DNA of 33,929 nucleotides from Clostridia bacterium (GCA_902812385.1 CADDZD010000019.1:1-33929), one strand, 5' to 3'; positions 17,171 through 25,357 are shown, counted from the stretch's first letter. A program made the numbers and translations. The notes: generated by a model not told the origin, from the sequence alone.

Positions 17171-17740
17171 GTGTCGGATCTGCCGGTTATCAGAGACCTG
17201 AAGGTATCCGAGTATTTTGCGGAGCTCGCTTCCGATTCCCTCTTCCCCAGCGCCGGAGCGGCCGCCGCCCTGACGGGGGCCCAGGCTGCGGCCCTGTTCG
17301 CCATGGTCTGCCGGGTAAACCTACGGAAAATAAAAGAAGCGGCGGGAGGAGGAAGCGGCGGAGCACCAGAGCAGGAGCAGCTGACCTTTTGGGAAAGATC
17401 CCTCGAACTGGCCGTTTCCTGCACCCGGCGCTTCCTGGATCTTGCGCAGGAGGACGGAACCGCCTACCGGGAGGTCGTCGATGAAAAACCCCAGGGGCCT
17501 TCCCACTCCATTGAGGTTCCCCTGGGGATCGCTCGCTGCGGCGGCGAACTGGCAGAGTTGATCGAGGCGGCCTTTCCGAAATCATACGCCCCTGTGCGTG
17601 CCGACGCCGAGACCGCCCTCTGCCTGGTGCGGGGAAGCAAAAAAGCCGCGCTGGCCGTGGCGCGGTACAACCTGCCCCTTCTCAAGGAGAAATCCGAACG
17701 GGAGTATTATGTAAACCAAATTGAGGAACTGAGCAGATAA
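17171..17740 (+). CDS. fchA: Cyclodeaminase/cyclohydrolase family protein (FchA-like)
   Basis: Belongs to the formiminotransferase-cyclodeaminase family; relatives include methenyl-THF cyclohydrolase FchA of one-carbon metabolism in acetogens and purinolytic clostridia. The 189-residue, mostly helical protein has the landmarks SLFPSAGAAAALTGAQAAAL near the N-terminus, a central FLDLAQEDGTAYREVV and the Pro-rich VPLGIARCGGELAEL, as in the family (about 180-210 residues). The GTG at 17171 follows AGGAAG; the frame extends farther only into repeat copy C. It is the one plus-strand gene among flagellar genes and converges on flgK with six bases between stops. The precise substrate is not provable from sequence. 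Confidence 0.8.
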   Translation: MSDLPVIRDLKVSEYFAELASDSLFPSAGAAAALTGAQAAALFAMVCRVNLRKIKEAAGGGSGGAPEQEQLTFWERSLELAVSCTRRFLDLAQEDGTAYREVVDEKPQGPSHSIEVPLGIARCGGELAELIEAAFPKSYAPVRADAETALCLVRGSKKAALAVARYNLPLLKEKSEREYYVNQIEELSR

Positions 17741-17746
17741 AGGCCG

Positions 17747-19276
17747 CTAACGCCCCACCAGCCCCATGCGCCCGATGATCAGGTCGAGCATTTCGTCCAG
17801 CGCCGTGATCACCCGGGCGGCGGCGGCGTAGGCGTGCTGGAAGCGGATCATGTTCACCATCTCCTCGTCCAGGGAAACCCCCGAGACCTCCTGCCTGTTG
17901 CTGTCCAGCTGGGACACCAGCAGCTGCTGGTTTTCCGCCATCCGCTTCGCCTGCTGCCCCTGCACCCCGAGTTCGCCGATGGCCGCCTGGTAGTAGCCAT
18001 CGAAGGTGGCGTTCCCTAACTCACTTATTTTTTCCTGTTTCAATAACTGGGCCAGATCCAGGGCATTTAAGCCGTCTCCGGCACCTCCCGTAATGTCAGT
18101 TGGCTTTGTTTTAGATGCGGCAATCTTATTAAGATCATTCAAAACATCATCATGTACGGCTATGTTGCCGGCATTAACTTCTTCAGAAAGGCCACCAGTA
18201 TTATTATTTTGATTATCATCTTTCTCTTTAAAAAACAACTTATAAGTGCTTCCCTCGAGACCGTAACCATTATAATGACCTTTATATTTATTATCGGTAG
18301 TCCCATGATTAAATACTTGAACTAAAGTTTTAGCCATGTTATCCAGCTTACTTCTAATTTCAAGCACCGAACCTACCACCGGCTTCTTATTCTCATCCAG
18401 ATACCCGCGCATCTCGATCAAACCTCGAATAGTACCGCCGGTGACCTGCACATCTTGATTGTCCGCTTTCCAGACTACCTTGTAAAAATTATCATTTCCC
18501 ACTTTTGTTGTATCGACGTTCAGCTCATCAACCCGGTCCCCCTCCACCAGGAGACGTCCGCCGATACCCACCTGCACCATCCCGTTTGCATCCTCGCGCA
18601 CCTGAATATTGATATCTTTCGAGAGCTGGTCGAGCAGCAGGTCCCTTTTGTCCCGCAGGTCGTTGGCCCGCTGCCCGGCAACTTCAATTTTTTGAATCTG
18701 CCGGTTGAGATCGGCGATCTGCCTGGCAAAGGAGTTGACCTCGTCCACCTTTACTTTTATGGTGCTGTCCAGGTCCTTCTGGAGGGCTTGCAGCTGCCGG
18801 TCCAGGTAGTTGAAGGTCTCGGCGAGGGCTTTGCCCCGCTCCAGCACCGTGGAGCGCGCCGCCAGACTTTCGGGGTTTTTGCTCAAATCCTCGAGCGACT
18901 GCCAGAACTGCTCAAAAACCTTGCTCAGACCGCTGTCGGAGGGCTCGTTCAGGATCGTCTCCACCTTCTGGATGGCGTCCCACCGGGCCTCCCAGTAGCC
19001 GAGGGCATTGTTCTCCCCACGGTACTGCAGGTCGAGGAAGCCGTCCCGCAGCCGCCGGATCTCGGATATTTCCACTCCGCTTCCCACCTGGCCGGCGCCG
19101 GCCGGCACGGACAGCCCCGAGACGGGGTAAGGGGGGGTGGTTGCCATCACCGCCTCCTGCCGGGTATAACCCGGCGTGTTGGCATTGGAAACATTGTGGC
19201 CGGTCACGTCCAGGGCGCGCTGCTGCGCCTGCAGGCCGCGCCGGGCAATTTCAAGTCCGAAAAAAGTCGAAGTCAA
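17747..19276 (-). CDS. flgK: Flagellar hook-associated protein 1
   Basis: Forms the first hook-filament junction ring and is exported by the flagellar type III system with chaperone FlgN. In 509 residues: N-terminal FFGLEIARRGLQAQQRALDV with HNVSNANTPGYTRQE, a long coiled section, and the C-terminal SGVSLDEEMVNMIRFQHAYAA with VITALDEMLDLII. I prefer the TTG at 19276: it gives the family start M-T-S-T-F-F-G-L-E and sits seven bases after AGGAGG, whereas the GTG at 19282 nearly touches the ribosome site. Residues about 260-420 are coded by AT-rich DNA (near 18010-18500), in contrast to both ends; this is the outer variable domain. It is last in the yvyF-flgM-flgN-flgK series. Confidence 0.96.
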   Translation of the reverse strand: MTSTFFGLEIARRGLQAQQRALDVTGHNVSNANTPGYTRQEAVMATTPPYPVSGLSVPAGAGQVGSGVEISEIRRLRDGFLDLQYRGENNALGYWEARWDAIQKVETILNEPSDSGLSKVFEQFWQSLEDLSKNPESLAARSTVLERGKALAETFNYLDRQLQALQKDLDSTIKVKVDEVNSFARQIADLNRQIQKIEVAGQRANDLRDKRDLLLDQLSKDINIQVREDANGMVQVGIGGRLLVEGDRVDELNVDTTKVGNDNFYKVVWKADNQDVQVTGGTIRGLIEMRGYLDENKKPVVGSVLEIRSKLDNMAKTLVQVFNHGTTDNKYKGHYNGYGLEGSTYKLFFKEKDDNQNNNTGGLSEEVNAGNIAVHDDVLNDLNKIAASKTKPTDITGGAGDGLNALDLAQLLKQEKISELGNATFDGYYQAAIGELGVQGQQAKRMAENQQLLVSQLDSNRQEVSGVSLDEEMVNMIRFQHAYAAAARVITALDEMLDLIIGRMGLVGR

Positions 19277-19302
19277 GCTCACCCCTCCTCGCAGCTACTT
19301 TA

Positions 19303-19857
19303 TTACACCTGCCTGCTGATCCGGGACCGGTTGAAGGCCACCCTTTTTACCGTTCCCTTCCCTGCTCCCGTCTCCCGGTAGGTTCCGCTCGCCGCCTCTT
19401 TTTCCAGCAGGCCGACCGTAAAGTCAACGTATCTTTGAAAACGCTTCAGTATCTCACCATTTTCACGGTTAAGCTGCCTTAACTCCTGCACTGCCCGGCA
19501 AAGGCGTTGAAAACGCTCCGTGCCTTCGGGCACGCAGGAGATCATCTCCTTACAATTCCAGCCGTTCAGGCCTTCGAGCAGCGCCCTCTCTTCCCGCTCC
19601 AGCGCCACGCACCGGGCAATAAGGGCCTGCTCCTCCTGAACAATCAGCTCAAGGGCTCTGGCCTGGTCTTCACCGGCAGGCCCCGCCAGCAGGATACGGC
19701 GTTTTTCCCGTGCCAGTTCCAGAAGCCTGGTATACAGGGCTGCCTGCCGTTCAAGCCGGGCGGCAAACTCGCCTTCCCATCCTTCAGGCAGTTCATCGCC
19801 CCGCCTTGCGAAACCCGTTTCCTCCCGGCCCTTTTCTTGAATCATCTGCAATCCCAC
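19303..19857 (-). CDS. flgN: FlgN-family flagellar export chaperone
   Basis: Cytoplasmic chaperone for FlgK and FlgL. The 184-residue product is almost entirely charged alpha-helix (LERQAALYTRLLELAREKRR, then ELIVQEEQALIARCVALEREERALL), the standard FlgN pattern with its hydrophobic heptads, and it lies between flgM and flgK as in other Firmicutes. The start is uncertain: GTG at 19857 (seven bases after flgM) or ATG at 19845; neither has a strong ribosome site, so coupling to flgM is likely. Confidence 0.88.
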   Translation of the reverse strand: MGLQMIQEKGREETGFARRGDELPEGWEGEFAARLERQAALYTRLLELAREKRRILLAGPAGEDQARALELIVQEEQALIARCVALEREERALLEGLNGWNCKEMISCVPEGTERFQRLCRAVQELRQLNRENGEILKRFQRYVDFTVGLLEKEAASGTYRETGAGKGTVKRVAFNRSRISRQV

Positions 19858-19863
19858 GCAATC

Positions 19864-20172
19864 TTAAACCAGACGGTCAACTATCGACCTTCCCAGCATC
19901 TTTTCCGCCACATCCCTCGCCGAAACAGAATACTCGCCGCGTGCAAGGGCCTCTTTGATTTCCCTGACGCGGTCCTCTCTGATTTCCGGCGCCTTCTTCG
20001 CAGCCTCCCGCGCTTTCTGGAAAGTGGCAGCCTCCCGCGAAAACTCCGCGCGGTCAACCTCCTCCCGGCCTGTTTTGGAGTCTTCCACCGGGCGCCTGTC
20101 TTCAACACCTTTTGTCTGATGCACCCCGTACTGGCGGAGAACCATCTGAATCTGCTGGCTGGAAATGATCAC
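19864..20172 (-). CDS. flgM: Anti-sigma-28 factor FlgM
   Basis: Holds sigma-D inactive until the hook is complete and FlgM is exported. The 102-residue product starts MIISSQQIQMVLRQYG, has a polar low-complexity middle, and ends with the sigma-binding helices (RVREIKEALARGEYSVSARDVAEKMLGRSIVDRL), the best conserved part of the family. The GTG at 20172 follows GGGAGG at seven bases; the longer frame adds five residues. It lies between yvyF and flgN, its normal place. Confidence 0.94.
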   Translation of the reverse strand: MIISSQQIQMVLRQYGVHQTKGVEDRRPVEDSKTGREEVDRAEFSREAATFQKAREAAKKAPEIREDRVREIKEALARGEYSVSARDVAEKMLGRSIVDRLV

Positions 20173-20363
20173 GCGCTTCCCTCCCACCCCTGATCGGCAG
20201 GCATCCGCCGCTCAGGGTATCTTTCTTGAACAAACGGGGGACAGGTATGCTATCAATTTTATTTTCGATTGTTCAGACCGGAGGCTTGAACCTGTCATCC
20301 CTTAAAATTCTCCGATTAACCCGGGCACGCTGTAATTTATTGAGATTTTCGCCGGATCTAAGC

Positions 20364-20801
20364 TCAGGATTTGCTGCGGCTCTTGCGGTATAATTCCGCG
20401 GTATGCATTCTGCTCCTGCCCGCCCCGGTCTCCGGCTCCCCTCTCCCGGCATCCCTTTCCTGAGCCCGTTTCTGCTCATCCCTTTTCAACGAACTTTCGA
20501 GCACGCTGCGGCATTCGTCACAAAAGCGGCCGATCCGGATGGGTTTTCCGCAACGCTCGCATTCGAGTACCAGGTTGCTTGATGAAGAGATCAGACGACC
20601 CGCCCGCAGGAAGGAAATTATCTTGTCCTCAGGGACACCTGTAGCTTCACTGATCTCGGAGACGGTCGCCCCCCCGTGTTCTTTAAGAAAGCTTTCAACC
20701 TTTTTGAAGAACTCCTCCTCCCTTTCCAGGCATGCCGGGCAGAGATTCCGCGCCACATAAGCAAACAGCCTCCCGCACTCCGGGCAGTTGCGCAGTTCCA
20801 T
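20364..20801 (-). CDS. yvyF: YvyF-like flagellar operon zinc-ribbon protein
   Basis: Small protein of the TIGR03826/YvyF family found next to flgM in Firmicutes; its exact role is not settled. The 145-residue product has an N-terminal zinc ribbon (CPECGRLF ... CPAC), a helix-turn-helix-like middle (GGATVSEISEATGVPEDKIISFLRAGRL) and a second ribbon (CERCGKPI ... CDEC), then a basic, disordered tail. The ATG at 20801 follows GGAGGAG at seven bases. The arrangement suggests nucleic-acid binding and a regulatory job in flagellar expression. A 190-base gap with no clear gene separates it from flgM. Confidence 0.9.
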   Translation of the reverse strand: MELRNCPECGRLFAYVARNLCPACLEREEEFFKKVESFLKEHGGATVSEISEATGVPEDKIISFLRAGRLISSSSNLVLECERCGKPIRIGRFCDECRSVLESSLKRDEQKRAQERDAGRGEPETGAGRSRMHTAELYRKSRSKS

Positions 20802-20860
20802 CCCTTTACTCCTCCCATCCACTCAACGCCTGCGCGGCAAAAAGGAACCTCTTTAATTCA

Positions 20861-20889
20861 AGTATAACAGGCTCATCCAATCCCAGCAA
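20861..20889 (-). promoter_or_regulatory. Probable sigma-A promoter of yvyF-flgM-flgN-flgK
   Basis: Minus-strand TTGCTG (plus 20884-20889), exactly 17 bases, TATACT (20861-20866), about 60 bases upstream of the yvyF start. Four of six bases match in the -35 and five of six in the -10. Confidence 0.6.
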
Positions 20890-20896
20890 CAGCCTG

Positions 20897-21538
20897 TCAT
20901 CCGAGAAAGGCGGCTATCACACCTACTAAAAAGATACCGTCGAAAATTCCCGCCCCTCCGATGCTCACCATCTGTGCTCCAAGGCCCTGGATTTTCCCCC
21001 AGTTCAGGAGATCCGCCCCGATCAGCGTCCCCATCGAGCCTGCCACGTAGGCAACAGGGGCAGTTTGACCGTGGGGGGCCAGGATAAGAGCGGCTGCTGC
21101 CGCCACCAGGGGGGGTATAAACGCCGGCATCACGATCCCCACCCCCGGTTGGGGGCGCGCCATCAGCCTGGTAACGACCGTGACGATGAGCAGGGCGAAC
21201 AGGGTTGGCAGGATGGGTGCACGCCGGGTGGCCAGCAGGTAAAGGGAAAACAGAACCGGCAAGCCCGCTCCCCCCACATTAAAACAGATAACCTGCTCCT
21301 GCACCACCGGCGGGTAATAGAAGAACAGCAGGGGAAAGGGGAATATCCGCCGCTGGGGAATATAGATCCGCCGCCGTGAAAGGGGGATATTGATCAGGCT
21401 TCCTACTATGGAAGCCGTCAGGAAAAGGAACGCTCCGTCGGGTGAAAGCCCGAGACGTGAGAACGAGAACGTCGCCACGTTAAAGAACAACATGAAAAGC
21501 AGGAACGGGAACAGAAGGAGCAAAAGGATGAACGGCAA
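20897..21538 (-). CDS. DUF1614 integral membrane protein
   Basis: Function unknown. The 213-residue protein is very hydrophobic, with about seven membrane segments from the start (PFILLLLLFPFLLFMLFF) to the end (GIFDGIFLVGVIAAFLG). Conserved-looking loops include NIPLSRRR near residue 50, FNVGGAGLPV near 120 and GADLLNWGKIQGLGAQMVSIG near 185, matching the DUF1614 family of Firmicutes. The TTG start at 21538 follows GGAGGAAATAACC. It lies 14 bases after comFC and was probably made from the comFA transcript; I do not infer a competence or flagellar role from that alone. Confidence 0.8.
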   Translation of the reverse strand: MPFILLLLLFPFLLFMLFFNVATFSFSRLGLSPDGAFLFLTASIVGSLINIPLSRRRIYIPQRRIFPFPLLFFYYPPVVQEQVICFNVGGAGLPVLFSLYLLATRRAPILPTLFALLIVTVVTRLMARPQPGVGIVMPAFIPPLVAAAAALILAPHGQTAPVAYVAGSMGTLIGADLLNWGKIQGLGAQMVSIGGAGIFDGIFLVGVIAAFLG

Positions 21539-21552
21539 GGTTATTTCCTCCT

Positions 21553-22296
21553 TTATGCAGTATCCCTAACAATGCCTGTGGCAAGTGTCACCACATAGAC
21601 AAATCCTATGCCGGCCTGCTGCAGGGTGTGACAGCATTCCCTCACCGTGGCCCCTGTGGTATATACATCGTCAACGAGCAGGACGCCTTTACCCTCCAGC
21701 CGGCGCGCATCCTCACCGGCGGCGAAGGCACCGCTCAGGTTGGAAAGGCGGTTTCCCCGGGTTAGGGTTGTCTGGCTCGGCGTCTCCCTTATACGGCGAA
21801 GCGCCCTGCCGGCAAGAGGGATCCGCAGGTAGCGGGCGATCACCCCGGCAAGCAGCTCCGCCTGATCGAAGCGGCGTTCCCGGGCCCGGGCCGGGTGAAG
21901 GGGAACGGGAATAACCGCCGCAAAGGTCCGGTAGGGATAGAGATCTGCTACCAGGCCGGCCATCAACTCCCCTAAGGGGTGTGCCAGTTCTCTCTTCCCG
22001 GCAAACTTGAAGATGTGCAGGGCATCCCGAACCGGGCCTTCATAGGGCGCCACCGCCCGGGCAAGCACGTAAGGAGGCCTTTCCGCCCGGCACTCCCTGC
22101 AGATCCCTGTTTCTCCAAAACCAATCCCAAACCGACCGCACACCTCACAGATATCCATCCCGGCCCCCAGCTCCGACCAGGCCAGCAGGCAGGCATGACA
22201 GAGGTGTTGAGGATGGCCGGCCCTCCCGCATAAGGGACAGCCGGAGGATGGAGGGAAAAGGAACTCTTTAATTATGTCAACCAGTTCCGAGCGCAA
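21553..22296 (-). CDS. comFC: ComF-family phosphoribosyltransferase-like competence protein
   Basis: Member of the ComFC/GntX family, implicated in natural transformation. The 247-residue product has an N-terminal zinc-binding region (CPLCGRAGHPQHLCHAC, then CEVCGRFG ... CRECRA) and a C-terminal PRTase fold with the PRPP loop VLLVDDVYTTGATV near residue 210, plus RRFDQAELLA near 140. The TTG start lies inside the end of comFA (20-base overlap), so translation is probably coupled to it. Confidence 0.93.
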   Translation of the reverse strand: MRSELVDIIKEFLFPPSSGCPLCGRAGHPQHLCHACLLAWSELGAGMDICEVCGRFGIGFGETGICRECRAERPPYVLARAVAPYEGPVRDALHIFKFAGKRELAHPLGELMAGLVADLYPYRTFAAVIPVPLHPARARERRFDQAELLAGVIARYLRIPLAGRALRRIRETPSQTTLTRGNRLSNLSGAFAAGEDARRLEGKGVLLVDDVYTTGATVRECCHTLQQAGIGFVYVVTLATGIVRDTA

Positions 22297-24352
22297 TCCC
22301 GTTTTTCTGCCACCCCTTACTTAGGATCTCCTTGAGTTTGGCATCGTAGTCATCCAGGAGGAACCCGGCTTGAAAGGCTTCCTTATTTAAAGAACGAATC
22401 TCATGCAGTGCCTCCTCCATTTCCCTGCTGATGCTCCGGGCGATAAACCAAACCTGTCCGGTCGGGTAGTCCGGGCTGCGCCCGCAGCGTCCGGCCATCT
22501 GGACAAGGGTCGCCCTGTCAAAAACAGCGGCCTGATCCGCCTCCAGGACAAGCACGTGCACCCGGGGAACCGTTACCCCGCGTTCCATGATGGTCGTGGT
22601 CACAAGCACGGGAAACTCACCTTTCAAAAAGCCTTCCCTTTTTCTGTCCCGCTCCCGGTCACCGGCATGGCTCCATTGGATCCAGTCAGGCCGGAAACCC
22701 TCAAGGGGCGGCCTTCCCACCGCCGAGCGCAGGGCCTCTCCCACCACCCTCGTGAGATCGACCGACGGTACGAAGATAAAGATCCGGCCGCCCTCCCTTT
22801 CGAGGATCGTCCTTATCAATTCAAGGACTTCCCGGTGCAGCACCCGGCCACGGCCGGCCTTTTGCAGCGCAGTGACCTTCAAAAAGCGGGGTTCCGGTAG
22901 GGGAAAGCCATGCGGCCGGGCAGGGATTTTGATTATGTCAACCAGCTTGGCTTTATTTTGCTCAAACATCCACCCGGCGGGAGTAGCGGTCAGATAGACA
23001 AGCTTACCCCCGAGGCGCAAAGCCTTCTTTACGCCGAAATGCAGCATCCGGCTCCCCGGATAGGGGTAGGCATCCCCCTCATCAAGGATTACCAGGTCAA
23101 AACTGCGGTAAAATCTCAACACCTGGTGGGTGGTGGCAGCTATAAGGGGAGCGTCCTTTCCCTGGTTTCCACACCCCCCGTACAGGGCAACCACCCGTTT
23201 GCTGCCAAAAGCTTTCCCCAAACGGGGCGCTATTTCCAGAACCACGTCCCGGCGCGGGGTGGCGTACAGCACCCTCTCTCCCCGGCCCAGGACCTGCCCG
23301 ATCAGGGAAAAGGAGACCTCCGTTTTGCCCGCCCCGCATGCCGCCCAAACCAGGCAGGCGCCTCCCGGGGCCTCTCGTTCCCCAAACCGTAAGAGGGCCT
23401 GCACCGCCGCCTCCTGCGGGGGTGTAAAGTTTATATCAAGGTGATACCTTCCGGTTGCAAGTCCCGCTTCTCCCTCACTTTCTGCAGGTGTGGCACCCAC
23501 CGCAGCCTTGCTGGCCACCCATCTCGCAGGGTTGGCTTCCCCCGACATGATCGGTGAGCAGACAACATCCTTGTCGCCTGTCTCCCCCTCAGGCCAAACG
23601 GACAGAAACCGGTCAACCCAATGCCGCCACCTGCTCCGTCCCGACATTCCTGTCGTTTCCCCTGCTTCCCCGGAAGGAACCGGTGCCGTGTACAGCGCTT
23701 CGCAAAGGCTGAGGCCCCCCATGATCAGGCAATCGGGGCACATGCAGCAGGCCTGGCTTCCGCACCCCTTACAGGGCTTCAACCGGGGAATCCCCTCCCA
23801 GCCACACCGCTGGCAGCGCACCAGGCTGCCTTTCAAAGGGACGACGGCGGGCAAAAGAGCGGCCCTCCCCGTGAGGCAGAGAGCCTGCAGGACCATGCTT
23901 AAGTGTTTTCTTCCGGATTCATTTCCCAAACGGAGAATCCGCCCGATCTCACCAAGGCTCAGCAGGCGTCCGGTGAGGATGGCCTCCACCTCGTCGAGTT
24001 CATCCACGGCAATGGTCTCGTATGAAGGGTCCGGTTTCGAGATAATGATTTCTGACGGGAGAGAAGCATTTTGTAAAGGGTAGGGAAGGGAAGTCATCTG
24101 TCGGAGGCAGAACTGCCGGAGTTTCTTAACCAGCGGCAATCCCGTTGAATTATCCCGGCGCAGGGGGTTTTGCTTCTCCAGGGCGTGCAGCAGGTATGCG
24201 GCGATGCCTGCCGGCAGGGGGCTCGTGAGGCAGGCGAAGCTGTCGCAGCCGTAAATCCGTTGGACAAACGCGAAATCAACGGCAGCGTCAGGTGAAAGAA
24301 AGATGAGCCTAAAGTTTTCACCCCATGCCATGTATAAAGAAAAAAGCCCCAC
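22277..24352 (-). CDS. comFA: ComFA-like DEAD-box helicase, long form
   Basis: ATP-driven translocase thought to help pull single-stranded DNA into the cell during transformation. In 691 residues: an unusual N-terminal part of about 180 residues, a zinc finger (CQRCGWEGIPRLKPCKGC ... CMCPDC, about 185-215), Walker A CGAGKTE near 340, DEGD box near 425 in place of the usual DEVD/DEAD, TATPAG motif, and the C-terminal helicase half with QMAGRCGRSPDYPTG. The N-terminal extension makes it longer than the roughly 460-residue Bacillus protein. The GTG at 24352 has GGGAGG upstream. Repeat copy D lies just upstream, so the promoter is near or inside it. Confidence 0.9.
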   Translation of the reverse strand: MGLFSLYMAWGENFRLIFLSPDAAVDFAFVQRIYGCDSFACLTSPLPAGIAAYLLHALEKQNPLRRDNSTGLPLVKKLRQFCLRQMTSLPYPLQNASLPSEIIISKPDPSYETIAVDELDEVEAILTGRLLSLGEIGRILRLGNESGRKHLSMVLQALCLTGRAALLPAVVPLKGSLVRCQRCGWEGIPRLKPCKGCGSQACCMCPDCLIMGGLSLCEALYTAPVPSGEAGETTGMSGRSRWRHWVDRFLSVWPEGETGDKDVVCSPIMSGEANPARWVASKAAVGATPAESEGEAGLATGRYHLDINFTPPQEAAVQALLRFGEREAPGGACLVWAACGAGKTEVSFSLIGQVLGRGERVLYATPRRDVVLEIAPRLGKAFGSKRVVALYGGCGNQGKDAPLIAATTHQVLRFYRSFDLVILDEGDAYPYPGSRMLHFGVKKALRLGGKLVYLTATPAGWMFEQNKAKLVDIIKIPARPHGFPLPEPRFLKVTALQKAGRGRVLHREVLELIRTILEREGGRIFIFVPSVDLTRVVGEALRSAVGRPPLEGFRPDWIQWSHAGDRERDRKREGFLKGEFPVLVTTTIMERGVTVPRVHVLVLEADQAAVFDRATLVQMAGRCGRSPDYPTGQVWFIARSISREMEEALHEIRSLNKEAFQAGFLLDDYDAKLKEILSKGWQKNGIALGTG

Positions 24353-24543
24353 AACGCCCGCCTCCCCGAAGCATTTGTGTTTAAAGAATCGTAATAATTC
24401 TGTTCCACTTCTACCTTGGAAATACCTGCCTCAGCTATGAAATATTTTTAAACGCTACCATGCCGCCCAGGCGGCACCAGCAAAAGAATAAAAGGGTGGT
24501 TTATCCTTGCAGGCGCAGCAACATGTCGCAACTCAAATCGATC

Positions 24544-24925
24544 GGTTGTTTCCGGCGAGCGACTTATGGGGCATTGTTAATTCGGTGAAATTTAAACGCT
24601 CGCTCCCGACTTCGGTTGAACTCGCTTATAGCGCGTCGCAGACGGCAGCCGACCGCCTCCTACGCTGCATCCCTGCATCGGAGTCGGCTACTTCCCCCGC
24701 ACTCAATGGCACTTTCTCTGTAAAGAGATAATAATGGCCGGTTCCGAAGGAGCGTTAAAGGGGAGAATTTCCTTTGAGTGCGGGGTCAGTTCGGCTGCCG
24801 TTAGCTGCTCCTTCGTCAAGGGCGAGTAACAACCTTCCATAGGTCGCTCGCTTGCTTAAATTTCACCCGTTATGGAGTTAGGGGTTGTTGTCCGGGACGT
24901 AATCAGGAGCGAGCGGAAACAAACC
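24544..24925. repeat. Inner palindrome levels of copy D
   Basis: Level two: GGTTGTTTCCG (24544-24554) with CGGAAACAAACC (24914-24925). Level three: GTGAAATTTAA (24585-24595) with TTAAATTTCAC (24856-24866). Within level three lies a second version of the common core: ACGGCAGCCGA (24642-24652) with TCGGCTGCCGT (24791-24801). Level three thus has the same architecture as a whole element but different terminal repeats, as if one element type sits inside another. Confidence 0.8.
24695..24785. repeat. Apical 91-bp hairpin module in copy D
   Basis: CCCCGCACTCAA (24695-24706) pairs with TTGAGTGCGGGG (24774-24785). In copy A the same place, between GTCGGCTACTTC and TCAGTTCGGCTGCCG (read in matching orientation), is occupied by just the 12-base hairpin GGCATCCATGCC. 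One hairpin has replaced the other exactly, with both borders intact. Confidence 0.82.
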
Positions 24926-24990
24926 GTTCGAAGTTTAACCGTAGTCCGGGAGCAAGCGCAAGGATAAACCGGTACATATTTTCACGGAGA

Positions 24991-25344
24991 TCAACGGAAG
25001 CAGGTCCGCAGGGAAAGCTGGTCACCGACACGGCTTCCACTTAACCGCACGATACCTGCAGGAAGTTCCAGCACGCTGCGCGCTTCGCGAATGATAGGAC
25101 TTACCCGGTAAGGGGGCATAGCCTCTATAATGTGGACGATTTTCAGCTCCTCGTCCAGGAAGACGGCATCAAAGGGGAAGGCCATGAAAAAGGAATGTAC
25201 GCTGTTACAGGGCTTCAAGAGCAACCCGTGCCCGACGGGAAGCAATGGTTTCCCGAGAAGTCCTTTCAGACGTCGCCAGAAATCGAAGGCTACCTGCACC
25301 TCCTCGGCAATCACAACCTTGCGGGTTACATTGTAAACCTGCAA
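24991..25344 (-). CDS. DUF192 family protein
   Basis: Small beta-rich protein of unknown function, usually about 110-150 residues; some members are exported, but this one lacks a signal peptide. The 117-residue product shows the family's FWRRLKGLLGKPLLP, the CNSVHSFFMAFPFDAVFLD segment (typically C-x-x-x-H-x-F-x-M) and the end motif ARSVLELPAGIV. I take the TTG at 25344, nine bases after AGGGGG; an earlier TTG abuts that site. It follows tadC by 13 bases and is likely the last gene of the Tad operon. No evidence ties it functionally to pili. Confidence 0.87.
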   Translation of the reverse strand: MQVYNVTRKVVIAEEVQVAFDFWRRLKGLLGKPLLPVGHGLLLKPCNSVHSFFMAFPFDAVFLDEELKIVHIIEAMPPYRVSPIIREARSVLELPAGIVRLSGSRVGDQLSLRTCFR

Positions 25345-25357
25345 TCTAAACAACCCC

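Larger units (their letters stand above)
24459..24984. repeat. Modular nested inverted repeat, copy D (largest)
   Basis: Reverse-oriented 526-base copy that fills the 24353-24990 gap between comFA and the DUF192 gene. Ends: GC hairpin GCCGCC-CA-GGCGGC (24462-24475), GGTTTATCCTTGC (24498-24510), GCAAGGATAAACC (24958-24970), and the outer box as ACATATTTTCA (24974-24984). Inside are three further levels of inverted repeat, so the whole reads as palindromes within palindromes. There is no transposase gene. Its box edge is only six bases from the DUF192 stop. Short frames across it are chance. Confidence 0.88.

Noticed and set aside
18455-19381. Plus-strand frame of 308 codons
   Set aside because: Antisense to flgK with no supporting homology.
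20180-20200. GCCGATCA on the minus strand as a sigma-D -10 element for flgM
   Set aside because: It has no TAAA at the right distance and lies too close to the flgM ribosome site.
24507-24731. Short plus-strand frame inside repeat copy D
   Set aside because: It is made of repeat arms; no ribosome site or homology.
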